NCBI GenBank assembly: GCA_036524155.1
Contig: DATDCV010000582.1
Span: forward strand, 1 to 22,019
Source of the DNA: DATDCV01 sp036524155
Lineage (GTDB): Bacteria > Verrucomicrobiota > Verrucomicrobiia > Limisphaerales > UBA8199
Length of the DNA stretch: 22,019 nucleotides
Direction of reading: 5' to 3'
Shown piece after piece: positions 13,704 to 20,752 of this stretch. The number at the start of each line of letters is the position of its first letter. Position 1 is the first letter of the stretch. A model generated the notes under the pieces. It was not told the origin of the DNA. It made no database searches and saw nothing but the letters and a program-made list of their open reading frames with translations. Both the position numbers and the translations under genes were made by a program.

Positions 13704-14054
13704 GCAGAGGAGAGGGGGAAGGGGGTGAGGAAGCCCCGTACACCAATTCTTGCGACTGTAGGCCCCAGGCTGCCCACCGCGGAGCGGTGCCCAGGAGGTG
13801 GCCGTGACGCTTCAGCCCACGGAACGCCCCTGCAACCAACACCCCCTCCCCTTCCCCAATCGCTGTCCGTGTGGTGTCAAAGCGCACGTCAGGCCAGGAC
13901 CGTCCGGGATACAGGGTCTCGCGACCGGCGAACAATCACCGCTACAAGCCCGGGTGGTCAACGACCTGGGTCAGGCGCACGGGAGTTCTGACTCAGGAAA
14001 AGCAGAAAGCGCAATGCGGCGTCGCCTGCACACGGTGGTTGGCCACAGGCATAA

Positions 14055-14231
14055 TTACCAAAAGTGAAAGGGAAAGGGGATATCAATCCCGAGCAGCCGT
14101 GCAACGAACCATATCAGCATCGCCAACAGGATTGCGACGATCGCCCGAGTTCGCATACGCTGAAAGAATGGCCGACGGCTTTCAATCTCCTCCTCAACAG
14201 GATCGTGCCGGTCGTGCTTAGGGTAAAACAT
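14055..14231 (-). CDS. Small single-pass membrane protein (58 aa), unknown
   Basis: From ATG 14229-14231 the protein is a charged N-terminal half ('FYPKHDRHDPVEEEIESRR') followed by one hydrophobic helix ('IVAILLAMLIWFVARLLGI') and a short aromatic tail. A longer GTG start (14337-14339, 94 aa) would begin 9 bases after the upstream gene's stop, which hints at coupling, but it adds a basic, unstructured stretch. No family is recognised. It is the last gene of a minus-strand cluster with two other uncharacterised genes. Coding status is moderate because it is short and has no Shine-Dalgarno. Confidence 0.5.
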   Translation of the reverse strand: MFYPKHDRHDPVEEEIESRRPFFQRMRTRAIVAILLAMLIWFVARLLGIDIPFPFHFW

Positions 14232-14348
14232 AGTCTGGAGTTCCCGATCTTGGCCAACCACAAGGTCAGCCACCGCAGCCAGCCGCCGATGACGTTTGAT
14301 TTGTCTCTGAGCCAACTGGCTGGCTCCGGTTGGCTGCACCGCCTGGGG

Positions 14349-15038
14349 TTAGGCCGCACTGCAACTGACAGCTTCGAGCCCCTGGAAAACCACTTCAAAT
14401 GACTCATACATGTCCTCCACCTCTACTGTGAATTTCCACTCGCTGGCATCCAATGCAGCATCGGGAATATTCGCCCAAAGATGCTGGAGGGCGAAACGCT
14501 CCGGAGGCGAAATACCTTCCGCTTCAACCAGCGCGTTGATAACACGTGCGGCAGCATTCCAGACCTCGCCGAGGTTATCCTGAATCCAGCGAACATTCTT
14601 TGGCATCGACTCTGGAAACCGTGGCGGGTCGATCTCTAGATCAAAGCTGATGGGCACATCCGCTTGGAAGGGCAAATCGACCGTGGCGTCCAAACGCCAG
14701 GAGCCACACGAGTGGACAAACCGGCCCAAACCCTCGTCCTCGTGAAGCTGCCCTGAGGATTTCAACATGTCGTCGAGGTTAACAAACTCGTTGCCCAAGG
14801 TGGCCAGAGCGTTCTTCAGCTCCCCCTTCGGATCTTGCAGATCAATCGTCCCACCGCCCTTCTTGAACAACTGGAACACCGGCACGTCGCTTTGAGTGTT
14901 GCACAACCAACCAGCAACCTCCGCCATGGCAATCCGCCTCTCAGCCGTGCCAGTGCCCGAGCAGATAAGAACGCCCGCTTCCATTCGGAAAGAGATTGTC
15001 GGTAACCCACCTGACATTGGTGTCTTTTTGTTGCTCAT
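14349..15038 (-). CDS. Uncharacterised protein (229 aa), two-part, immunity-protein-like in style
   Basis: The start is taken at ATG 15036-15038 (MSNKKTPMSGGLPT). An ATG at 15078-15080 and a TTG at 15123-15125 extend the frame with an Arg/Ser-rich stretch of no clear value. There is no signal peptide or membrane helix, so it should be cytoplasmic. The first 100 residues include 'GVLICSGTGTAERRIAMAEV' and 'VNLDDMLKSSGQLHEDE'. The second half is acidic and alternates strands with a long helix ('GSWRLDATVDLPFQADVPIS', 'VWNAAARVINALVEAEG', 'EWKFTVEVEDMYESFEVVF'). This resembles DUF2004/DUF6985-type proteins found in immunity-gene lists, but only by general pattern. I cannot assign a function. It follows the 93-residue gene on the same strand, 96 bases away. 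Confidence 0.7.
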   Translation of the reverse strand: MSNKKTPMSGGLPTISFRMEAGVLICSGTGTAERRIAMAEVAGWLCNTQSDVPVFQLFKKGGGTIDLQDPKGELKNALATLGNEFVNLDDMLKSSGQLHEDEGLGRFVHSCGSWRLDATVDLPFQADVPISFDLEIDPPRFPESMPKNVRWIQDNLGEVWNAAARVINALVEAEGISPPERFALQHLWANIPDAALDASEWKFTVEVEDMYESFEVVFQGLEAVSCSAA

Positions 15039-15134
15039 GTGCGAAGCAGCCTCACGCGACGCTGAGCGGCGCGCCGCCATTGAGACACCCAGGCAAACGG
15101 ACGCGGAATCGACGCATCCGCTCAAGCGAGGTGC

Positions 15135-15416
15135 TCATGCCTTTGTCTCCACGATGTTGAGAAGCAGGAGCTTGCCCCTGACGCTCTCGCTGGTGCACCA
15201 GACACGCACACAGCCGTCCAGGGGCACAAGCTTGTTGTCCGGGTCGAGTAAGTCTTTGCTCAGCCGCTCCCTGGTCGAACGCCGCCGCCCATGGACGGGG
15301 TTGCTTGAGTCGTCATGCTGAAGCCACTTGGCCAGCGCCGACCCAGGTATCCGTGCCTGGTGCTGCGAGATATAGGTTCCGCCATCGTGTTCAGCAATTA
15401 TTGTGTACAGGGGCAT
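15135..15416 (-). CDS. Small conserved-type protein with 'GGTYISQ' motif (93 aa)
   Basis: The start is ATG 15414-15416 with a weak TAGGT upstream; the frame also opens further to 15473. The protein starts MPLYTIIAEHDGGTYISQHQ and continues with a helix ('SALAKWLQ'), a basic patch ('GRRRSTRERLSKDLL') and a final strand-rich part ending 'GKLLLLNIVETKA'. The 'YT...E..GGTYISQ' opening is familiar from small hypothetical proteins scattered through diverse bacteria, for which I know no assigned function. It is predicted to be cytoplasmic. It leads a minus-strand cluster of three small unknown genes, which looks like an accessory island between conserved secreted-protein genes. Confidence 0.68.
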   Translation of the reverse strand: MPLYTIIAEHDGGTYISQHQARIPGSALAKWLQHDDSSNPVHGRRRSTRERLSKDLLDPDNKLVPLDGCVRVWCTSESVRGKLLLLNIVETKA

Positions 15417-15851
15417 ACGACCTACACCGAAGGCTCCGCAGCAGCGGCCCCGCGCCACCGACGTGGATAGCAAACATAGCGGATTCGCCGGGTCCGCTGC
15501 CTGGGGTGGTTCAATTTCTGGCCGAGGGGCCTCACGTAGAGATGCTTATATGCCTGCGGGGGCAAACGTCAACATCGGAAAAATGGCCTCCTCCCTTGCG
15601 CGAAAGAAGGTCAAGTGGTTTGTGATCCTTTGTTTGCCCGCTGGGGTGGCCAAAGGGTCGCTGGTGCGCGCTAATGCAGAACGCTCCTCGGGAATCTCCG
15701 GGGGCCAGGACTGCGCATCCGGCATGCTGACATTCGTAGGACGGATAACGACCGTGTGAACGGCGTGCCATACGCCGCACGACGAGGGGTTCTTGTGTCG
15801 CCATATCCATGAGGCTTGACTAACGGGCCTTCGGCTGCCATAAGCCCCGCG
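15417..15851. other. 435-base intergenic region between divergent genes
   Basis: This stretch separates the 93-residue gene (minus) from the M6 protease gene (plus). Open frames of 60-118 codons cover it on both strands, but none has a recognisable product, a plausible start or continuity with a neighbour. It contains a CGGCGT-gccat-ACGCCG hairpin (15761-15777) and a TGTCGC-containing promoter-like site at 15793-15822. Confidence 0.5.
15793..15822 (+). promoter_or_regulatory. Possible weak match to the ECF promoter motif
   Basis: 'TTGTGTCGCCATATC' (15793-15807) matches 12 of 15 positions of the sigma-gene upstream copy 'TTTTGTCGCAAAATC'. It is followed by GACTA (15818-15822) at a spacing one base shorter than in the two copies at 1491-1519 and 1792-1820. 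It lies about 30 bases before the M6 protease ATG, the right place for a promoter. The match could be chance. Confidence 0.25.
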
Positions 15852-18794
15852 ATGAGCACCTCGAGAGCCTCTGCCTTTGTTGGTCACGTGCGACGGGTCG
15901 CCGTACTCCTGGCATTGCTCGCCGTCGGCGAGAGAAGTTCCTTGCAGGCAGTGGCGCCCGAGGATGGTTCCAGCGGCGCGACGCTGGAGGCTGAACGCCG
16001 ATTCATGAAACAGATCGACATGCCCAATCCGCTGGAGCGGGCGCGCATCAAGCAGCGGCTCCGGTGGCAGCGCGCCCTGCGAGCGGGAAACACCCTGGAC
16101 ACTAAAGGCAGGGTGGCCGGCGGTGGACCATCGATCCTGAGGATGTCGGGCAGTGATCGCGTGTTAGTGATCCTGGTAGAGTTCGGCGGCACGAACAGTT
16201 TCACCTGGACCCCCGGAGTCTCGACCTGGGACCCCCTGGGCCGCTGCGACAATAGCGAGTATGACGGTGTGAACCTGGCCAACGCGGCGGCTTCGCAGTT
16301 CTTCGCGCAGAAGTATGGGATCAGCGCGCCAACCAACCTGACCTACGCAGGGCCGCTCCACAATCAGATCACCCGGCCACTGGGCACGAACGATCCTTCC
16401 GCCACGATGATCTGGCAGCCGGATTTTGCTCCGAGTTACTACAGCAATATCATTTTCGGCAACGGCGTGATTTTTGACTACACGCGCCAGGACGGTTCGA
16501 TCGTGTATGAGAACTACACGGGCCGCTCTGTGCGCGACTATTACGAGGACCTCTCGGGAGGCGCGTATTCGATTACCGGAAGCGTTCTTGGGTGGGTGAA
16601 AGTTGGCCGGTCAGTCTGGTGGTACGGCGGCGATGGTTTGCCGGGCGCCCGCTCCTGTCCGCAGCGCCCGGCGTTCATGGGGGCCATACCCGGGGCAGGC
16701 GACGCGCGAAACCTGGTTCAGGATGCGCTCCTGACCGCCAAAGCCGCTTATCCCGGATTCGACTGGGCGTCGTTCGACCAGGATCATGATGGCCTAATCG
16801 ATCGGCTGTGGATCATCCATGCCGGCCTCGGCGAGGAGGACAATCCCGCCTTGCTCAACCGGACCAGTTACGGCGAAGGGGGCATGTGGTCGCACTCGTG
16901 GAGTCTGGCGTCGCCGTTCGAGGTCGTCCCGGGGGTGAGCGCCTTAAGCTACATTATGATGCCTGAGAACGCCGGGATCGCCGTGCTCGCACATGAATTT
17001 GGCCACAACCTCGGCGCCATGGACCTCTACACTTACGGAGACGGCCAGACTTCGGCAGGTTTCTGGACCCTGATGTCCGACAGTTGGGTAGGCTTTCCGC
17101 TCGGCTTCCTGCCTGAGGCCATGGACCCCATGCACCTTGATGAATGGGGCTGGCTCGATCCGCTCGTCATCAGCGACCCCGCTCGCGTTTATTCCGTCAC
17201 CCTCGGCCAGGCCAGCCGCTTTCCTGCCGCCACCAACCTCGTGCGGGGTGTCAAGATCGAACTCCCCAACGGCTCTGTCCCACTGCCCGTTCAGCCTCAT
17301 GGTCTGTTCGAATGGTGGGGCGGCAAGGAGAATCTGGCGGAGGCCCGCATGAGATTGCGCTCGCCGATTCATATCCCAGAGACGGGAGCGACCCTCGAAT
17401 TCCAGACTGCCTACGACACCGAGGCCGGCTACGATTACTTCTATCTCGAACTGTCGCCGGACGCCGGAGCGAGCTGGCAGACTGTTGCGAATTACAACGG
17501 AAGGAGCGCATCCTGGCCCAATTACCAGGCGGTCTCGCTCTCGCTGGCCGCCCAGGCCGGAAGGGACGTCCTCTTGCGGTTTCGCTATACCACCGACTCC
17601 TACGTGCTTGGCGAGGGGCCCTTCCTCGACGACGTCGTCGTGCGCGCCGGCACCCAGGTTTTGCTCGCGGACGCTGCCGAACAGGAAACGAACCTTTGGG
17701 ACTACCAGGCGCCCTGGACGCGCACCGATGGCAATCCTCCCGTCGGATACACTCACAACTATTACCTTCAATGGCGCAACACCACCGCCTCCGGCGGCTA
17801 CGACCAGGCGCTGGGCGACCCTCGCTTCCGCTTTGGTCCGGTCAACAGCGGCCTGCTGGTCTGGTATCAGGACGATCGCTTTTCGGACAACAGCATCTTC
17901 AATCACCTCACCGACCCGCCGTCGTTTGGCCCCAAGGGAAAACTCCTGGTCCTGGATTCGCATCCGGATCCCGACCTCGATCCTTACTGGGTGGCGCAGG
18001 GCGTAACGAACGAATTGGGCATCGTCTTCAGCCGCGGCTCCATGCGCGACGCTCCCTTCAGCCGCTTGCCGACGCTGAGTTTCCACCTCGATCCGCCCTT
18101 TGCCTTTCAGCCGGCGGACTTTACCGGCCGCTCGGCGCAACCTGCGTTCTCAGACGCGGTCGGTTATTACCCCGGCATCGAGCGCCTGACTGCCAACCGC
18201 TGGCGCACCCGGCAATGGGACGCCAGCACTGTCGTCCCAGCCCGCAGATCCTACGCGGTGCGCGGGCCGGGCTATGCCGCCGGCCAGGCCATCGACCAAA
18301 TCATTGCCACCCGCAGCTTCATCGGGACTAACGAATCCATCTCCTATCGCACCAACCTGATATCCGGTGGCCTGGCCGGTGCCGGCGGGGATGGCGACCC
18401 CGGCACCATCGGCGCTGCTTACGGGTGGAACGCCAGGGTCGTTTGGCAAACCAACGAAACCGCCGAGGTCGTGATCTGGAACAGCCAATACGCGGCAGTG
18501 GATGACGACCATGACGGTGTGCCCAACTGGCAGGAGGCCGTTGCCGGCACCGACCCCAATGACGCCAATTCCTACTTCCGGCTGACAAGGGCTGAACGGC
18601 TGGCCCCTGCCGTGCTGCTGGAATGGACAAGCGCCTCCAACCGCGTTTACCGTGTCCTGCGCACCACCGCACTCCGCTCCGGTTTTTCTCAGGTCATCGC
18701 CACCAACATCCCCGCCACACCCCCACGCAACACCTTCGTGGATTCCGACCCGGTCGCAGGCGCCGAAGTCTACTACCGCATCCAGCTCGAATAG
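15852..18794 (+). CDS. Secreted M6-family (immune inhibitor A-like) metalloprotease (980 aa)
   Basis: The start is ATG 15852, which gives a signal peptide ('VRRVAVLLALLAVGERSSL'); an upstream TTG (15816) adds 12 residues. A propeptide-like basic segment ('ERARIKQRLRWQRAL') precedes the M6 domain. The zinc-binding motif HEFGH-NLGAMD begins at residue 381, the full HExxHxxGxxD signature, so the protein should be active. Residues about 500-610 resemble the beta-rich immune-inhibitor-A/MAM-type region ('GATLEFQTAYDTEAGYDYFY', 'GPFLDDVVV'). Near the end an acidic Ca-binding-type linker ('DDDHDGVPNWQEAVAGTDP') leads to a roughly 70-residue C-terminal module ('LLEWTSASNRVYRVLRTT' ... 'EVYYRIQLE') typical of exported Verrucomicrobiota proteins. 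It probably degrades external protein. The large size fits multi-domain M6 proteases. A TMEM14 gene follows on the same strand. Confidence 0.93.
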   Translation: MSTSRASAFVGHVRRVAVLLALLAVGERSSLQAVAPEDGSSGATLEAERRFMKQIDMPNPLERARIKQRLRWQRALRAGNTLDTKGRVAGGGPSILRMSGSDRVLVILVEFGGTNSFTWTPGVSTWDPLGRCDNSEYDGVNLANAAASQFFAQKYGISAPTNLTYAGPLHNQITRPLGTNDPSATMIWQPDFAPSYYSNIIFGNGVIFDYTRQDGSIVYENYTGRSVRDYYEDLSGGAYSITGSVLGWVKVGRSVWWYGGDGLPGARSCPQRPAFMGAIPGAGDARNLVQDALLTAKAAYPGFDWASFDQDHDGLIDRLWIIHAGLGEEDNPALLNRTSYGEGGMWSHSWSLASPFEVVPGVSALSYIMMPENAGIAVLAHEFGHNLGAMDLYTYGDGQTSAGFWTLMSDSWVGFPLGFLPEAMDPMHLDEWGWLDPLVISDPARVYSVTLGQASRFPAATNLVRGVKIELPNGSVPLPVQPHGLFEWWGGKENLAEARMRLRSPIHIPETGATLEFQTAYDTEAGYDYFYLELSPDAGASWQTVANYNGRSASWPNYQAVSLSLAAQAGRDVLLRFRYTTDSYVLGEGPFLDDVVVRAGTQVLLADAAEQETNLWDYQAPWTRTDGNPPVGYTHNYYLQWRNTTASGGYDQALGDPRFRFGPVNSGLLVWYQDDRFSDNSIFNHLTDPPSFGPKGKLLVLDSHPDPDLDPYWVAQGVTNELGIVFSRGSMRDAPFSRLPTLSFHLDPPFAFQPADFTGRSAQPAFSDAVGYYPGIERLTANRWRTRQWDASTVVPARRSYAVRGPGYAAGQAIDQIIATRSFIGTNESISYRTNLISGGLAGAGGDGDPGTIGAAYGWNARVVWQTNETAEVVIWNSQYAAVDDDHDGVPNWQEAVAGTDPNDANSYFRLTRAERLAPAVLLEWTSASNRVYRVLRTTALRSGFSQVIATNIPATPPRNTFVDSDPVAGAEVYYRIQLE

Positions 18795-18890
18795 CACCGC
18801 GGCCGACGGAGAACAGGCACCGTGCCGGTTCCCCAAATAACATTGCTCTTTGTCTTTTGGGCGGTCCTGTGGCTACATTCACGCCGAACT

Positions 18891-19196
18891 ATGCAACCAA
18901 ACACGATCTTGTGGATCTACATCGTCTTACTGCTCGTCGGCGGAATGATCGGCTTTCTGAAGGCGGGCAGCAAAGTGTCGTTGCTTTCCTCGTCCGTTGC
19001 GGCTGCCGTGCTGGTAGTTATGACCATGCCCTCGGTCTTCCAGCGCAACTTCCGCCAGACCGCGGCTGAAATCATCATGGCGGCGCTGCTGGTCGTTTTC
19101 GCGATCCGGTTGGGCAAAACCAAAAAATTCATGCCGAGCGGATTGATGCTGCTGCTGACACTCGCCTTCCTGGCAATGTTCCATTTCGCCCACTGA
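18891..19196 (+). CDS. TMEM14-family small membrane protein (101 aa)
   Basis: The start is ATG 18891 (MQPNTILWIYIVLLLVGGMI). A GTG at 18822 would add 23 residues and exceed the usual family length of about 100. The protein has about four hydrophobic segments and the family's glycine-rich pattern ('LLLVGGMIGFLKAGSKVSLL', later 'LGKTKKFMPSGLMLLLTLAF'). Members are integral membrane proteins; the bacterial role is not established. It sits in the same direction as the M6 protease (96-base gap) and the TPR-like gene (39-base gap), so co-transcription with the latter is plausible. No Shine-Dalgarno is visible. Confidence 0.88.
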   Translation: MQPNTILWIYIVLLLVGGMIGFLKAGSKVSLLSSSVAAAVLVVMTMPSVFQRNFRQTAAEIIMAALLVVFAIRLGKTKKFMPSGLMLLLTLAFLAMFHFAH

Positions 19197-19235
19197 CCCG
19201 GGTCTTCTCCGCGCGAGCAAGACCAGTGTCTGCCA

Positions 19236-20102
19236 ATGAAAACAGCTCAGATCTTCATTTCAGCCGGCTTCCTAGCGGGAGTAGTCGCCTTGGGCTGGCA
19301 GGCTCATGCAATCAAACAACTCCAAACCGAAGTGGCGGGCTTGCGGAAAGACTTGAGGTCCGTCCTGGAGACCGCGCTGGACAAACCCACTGCCGCTTTC
19401 TCGGACCCGGACCAGAACCGACGTGACAAACTGGAACTAATCAAGCTGCGCAACGAAGTGCGTGAGCTGAAGGAGGGCATGGCGGAGTCCCACGCCAGGG
19501 AGCGGATGGCGAACGTGCGGACGATAGTGCGTTCGGTGCTGCCCACCCCGGCTGGAGCCGGAGGATGGAAGATCCGGCCTGAGTGGAAGGGAATGGAGGC
19601 ACACGCTACCAATCAATATGCTCAGGAGATGAAGGCGTTGGCGGGTGCGACCAATGAGTATGTGAGGTTCTTGAATCTGGACCGGGCCGCCAAGATTAGC
19701 CTGGCCGTGGGCCGGACCGAAGAGGCCCGTCAGTTCGCCCGGGACATGCTCGTGCTGGATGACAAGTACAGCCGGGGCGACCCCGAAAAGGCCAACGGCG
19801 ATGCCGTCCATGACGGCCATCTGGTGTTGGGGCTGATCGCGTCGGACGAGGGACAGGTCGAGGAAGCGAAGCGGCACCTTCTCGCAGCAGGCAAGAGCCG
19901 CGGTTCACCCGTGCTGGGCAGCTTCGGGCCCAACATGAGTCTAGCCAAGGAGCTGTTGGAAAAGGGAGAGCAGGAGACCGTGCTCCAGTACCTTGAATCA
20001 TGCCGAAAATTCTGGGGCTCCGGCAGTGAGAAGCTGGACGAGTGGACCAAAGACATCCAGGCGGGTCGGATTCCGAACTTTGGCGGAAACCTCATCTACT
20101 GA
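19236..20102 (+). CDS. Membrane-anchored coiled-coil/TPR-like protein (288 aa)
   Basis: An N-terminal hydrophobic segment (MKTAQIFISAGFLAGVVALG) acts as a signal anchor. It is followed by heptad-like coiled coil (about residues 25-50 and 60-95, 'KLELIKLRNEVRELKEGMAE'). The rest is helical with TPR-like pairs: 'NLDRAAKISLAVGRTEEARQ', 'LVLGLIASDEGQVEEAKRHL', 'SLAKELLEKGEQETVLQYLE'. The closing part ('GSPVLGSFGPNMSLA', 'ESCRKFW') matches a recurrent pattern I associate with Verrucomicrobiota TPR proteins. No enzyme motif is seen; a scaffolding role at the membrane is inferred. It follows the TMEM14 gene closely. Confidence 0.82.
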   Translation: MKTAQIFISAGFLAGVVALGWQAHAIKQLQTEVAGLRKDLRSVLETALDKPTAAFSDPDQNRRDKLELIKLRNEVRELKEGMAESHARERMANVRTIVRSVLPTPAGAGGWKIRPEWKGMEAHATNQYAQEMKALAGATNEYVRFLNLDRAAKISLAVGRTEEARQFARDMLVLDDKYSRGDPEKANGDAVHDGHLVLGLIASDEGQVEEAKRHLLAAGKSRGSPVLGSFGPNMSLAKELLEKGEQETVLQYLESCRKFWGSGSEKLDEWTKDIQAGRIPNFGGNLIY

Positions 20103-20113
20103 ATACTCGGCCT

Positions 20114-20236
20114 ATGAACACCAACTCACGTGAAGGGCATATCGACTACATCGAGTTGCCGGCGCAGTCGGCAGAATCATTCGCCGCCGCAAAGCGTTTC
20201 TACCATGAAGTGTTTGGCGCGAGGCGGCAAGGCTGA
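20114..20236 (+). pseudogene. Truncated VOC-family (glyoxalase-like) fragment
   Basis: Forty residues run from an ATG at 20114: a start 'EGHIDYIELPAQS', then 'AAAKRFYHEVFG'. This is the first strand and helix of a VOC-superfamily (glyoxalase/bleomycin-resistance-type) domain, normally about 120 residues. Immediately after 'EVFG' the similarity stops ('ARRQG', TGA). The stop is 6 bases from the 3' end of the convergent response-regulator gene, so about two thirds of the gene is missing. It is best read as a remnant left by a rearrangement that brought in the histidine kinase/response regulator pair or deleted the segment between. It lies 11 bases after the TPR gene, as though once in its operon. 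Confidence 0.7.
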
Positions 20237-20242
20237 AGGTTG

Positions 20243-20698
20243 TCAATGACGGACTGATTCGGCGAGCTGAGGAAGGCGGGTGCACCCGAGCCAGTCGCGC
20301 AGGGTACGACCCACGGCAGTCAAATCTTCAATGGAGCTTGGCTTGACGAGGAATGAGTTCGCCCCGAGATCGAAGGCTCGATCGACATCCTCCTCGCGCA
20401 AGGAAGAGGTCAGGATAACGACGGTCAGGCGTTTGAGGCCGGGCTGGGCGCGCAGCCATTCGAGGACTTCAAAGCCGTTGCGCATGGGCATGTTGAGGTC
20501 CAGGAGCATGAGGGCCGGGAGGGGGAACCTGGTGCGGTCGTTAAAGGGAGCCTTGCCTTGCAGATAGGCGATGGCCTCGTCACCGTTGTGGGCTTCCTGA
20601 ATGGGGTTGGGGACCTGGGCGTTTCTGAAAGCGCTGCGGACAAGGAAAATGTCGTCGGCGCTGTCGTCGACCAGGAGGATGGTTTGTGAGTCGTTCAT
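20243..20698 (-). CDS. Single-domain response regulator, Rcp1-like (151 aa)
   Basis: The start is ATG 20696-20698, preceded by AGGGG at good Shine-Dalgarno spacing, the clearest in the window. The whole protein is a receiver domain: acidic pair D11/D12 ('ILLVDDSADD'), phospho-acceptor D67 ('LMLLDLNMP'), T97 ('ILTSS') and K119 ('LVKPS'). It has no output domain. The insertion between helix and strand ('YLQGKAPFNDRTRFPLPALM') is typical of Rcp1-type regulators paired with phytochrome-like histidine kinases. It likely signals by protein contact or phosphorelay. It lies 54 bases downstream of the histidine kinase gene, on the same strand. Confidence 0.94.
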   Translation of the reverse strand: MNDSQTILLVDDSADDIFLVRSAFRNAQVPNPIQEAHNGDEAIAYLQGKAPFNDRTRFPLPALMLLDLNMPMRNGFEVLEWLRAQPGLKRLTVVILTSSLREEDVDRAFDLGANSFLVKPSSIEDLTAVGRTLRDWLGCTRLPQLAESVRH

Positions 20699-20752
20699 GA
20701 AATCCCCTGAATCCGACAAGTTGAATTGAGAGGCGAGCACAGGGTGAAGAAG

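Larger units (their letters stand above)
13508..14054. other. 547-base intergenic region rich in repeats
   Basis: This gap lies between the convergent 3' ends of the DUF1080 gene and the small-gene cluster. It holds hairpin cassette 3 (13561-13623), a 12-base tandem repeat (13668-13703), and a CACCGC-gga-GCGGTG palindrome (13775-13789). It also holds facing purine-rich (about 13706-13728) and pyrimidine-rich (about 13844-13860) tracts that could pair imperfectly. Open frames in it show no recognisable protein. Confidence 0.6.

Noticed and set aside
14026..14052. GCCTG...CAGGC stem after the small membrane-protein gene as a terminator
   Set aside because: Only five paired bases with a long loop and no T-run on the transcribed strand.
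15403..15887. Open frames on both strands in the gap before the M6 protease
   Set aside because: Mutually overlapping, no recognisable product and no plausible starts; treated as non-coding.
16944..18331. Long open frames overlapping the M6 protease on both strands (398 codons minus, 395 codons plus)
   Set aside because: They lie entirely inside the well-supported protease gene, have Arg/Pro/Gly-rich or low-complexity composition and no domain. They are by-products of high GC.
18845..18890. TTTGTC...CTACA before the TMEM14 gene as another copy of the ECF motif
   Set aside because: The distance between blocks is three bases shorter than in the sigma-locus copies and only a few bases match.
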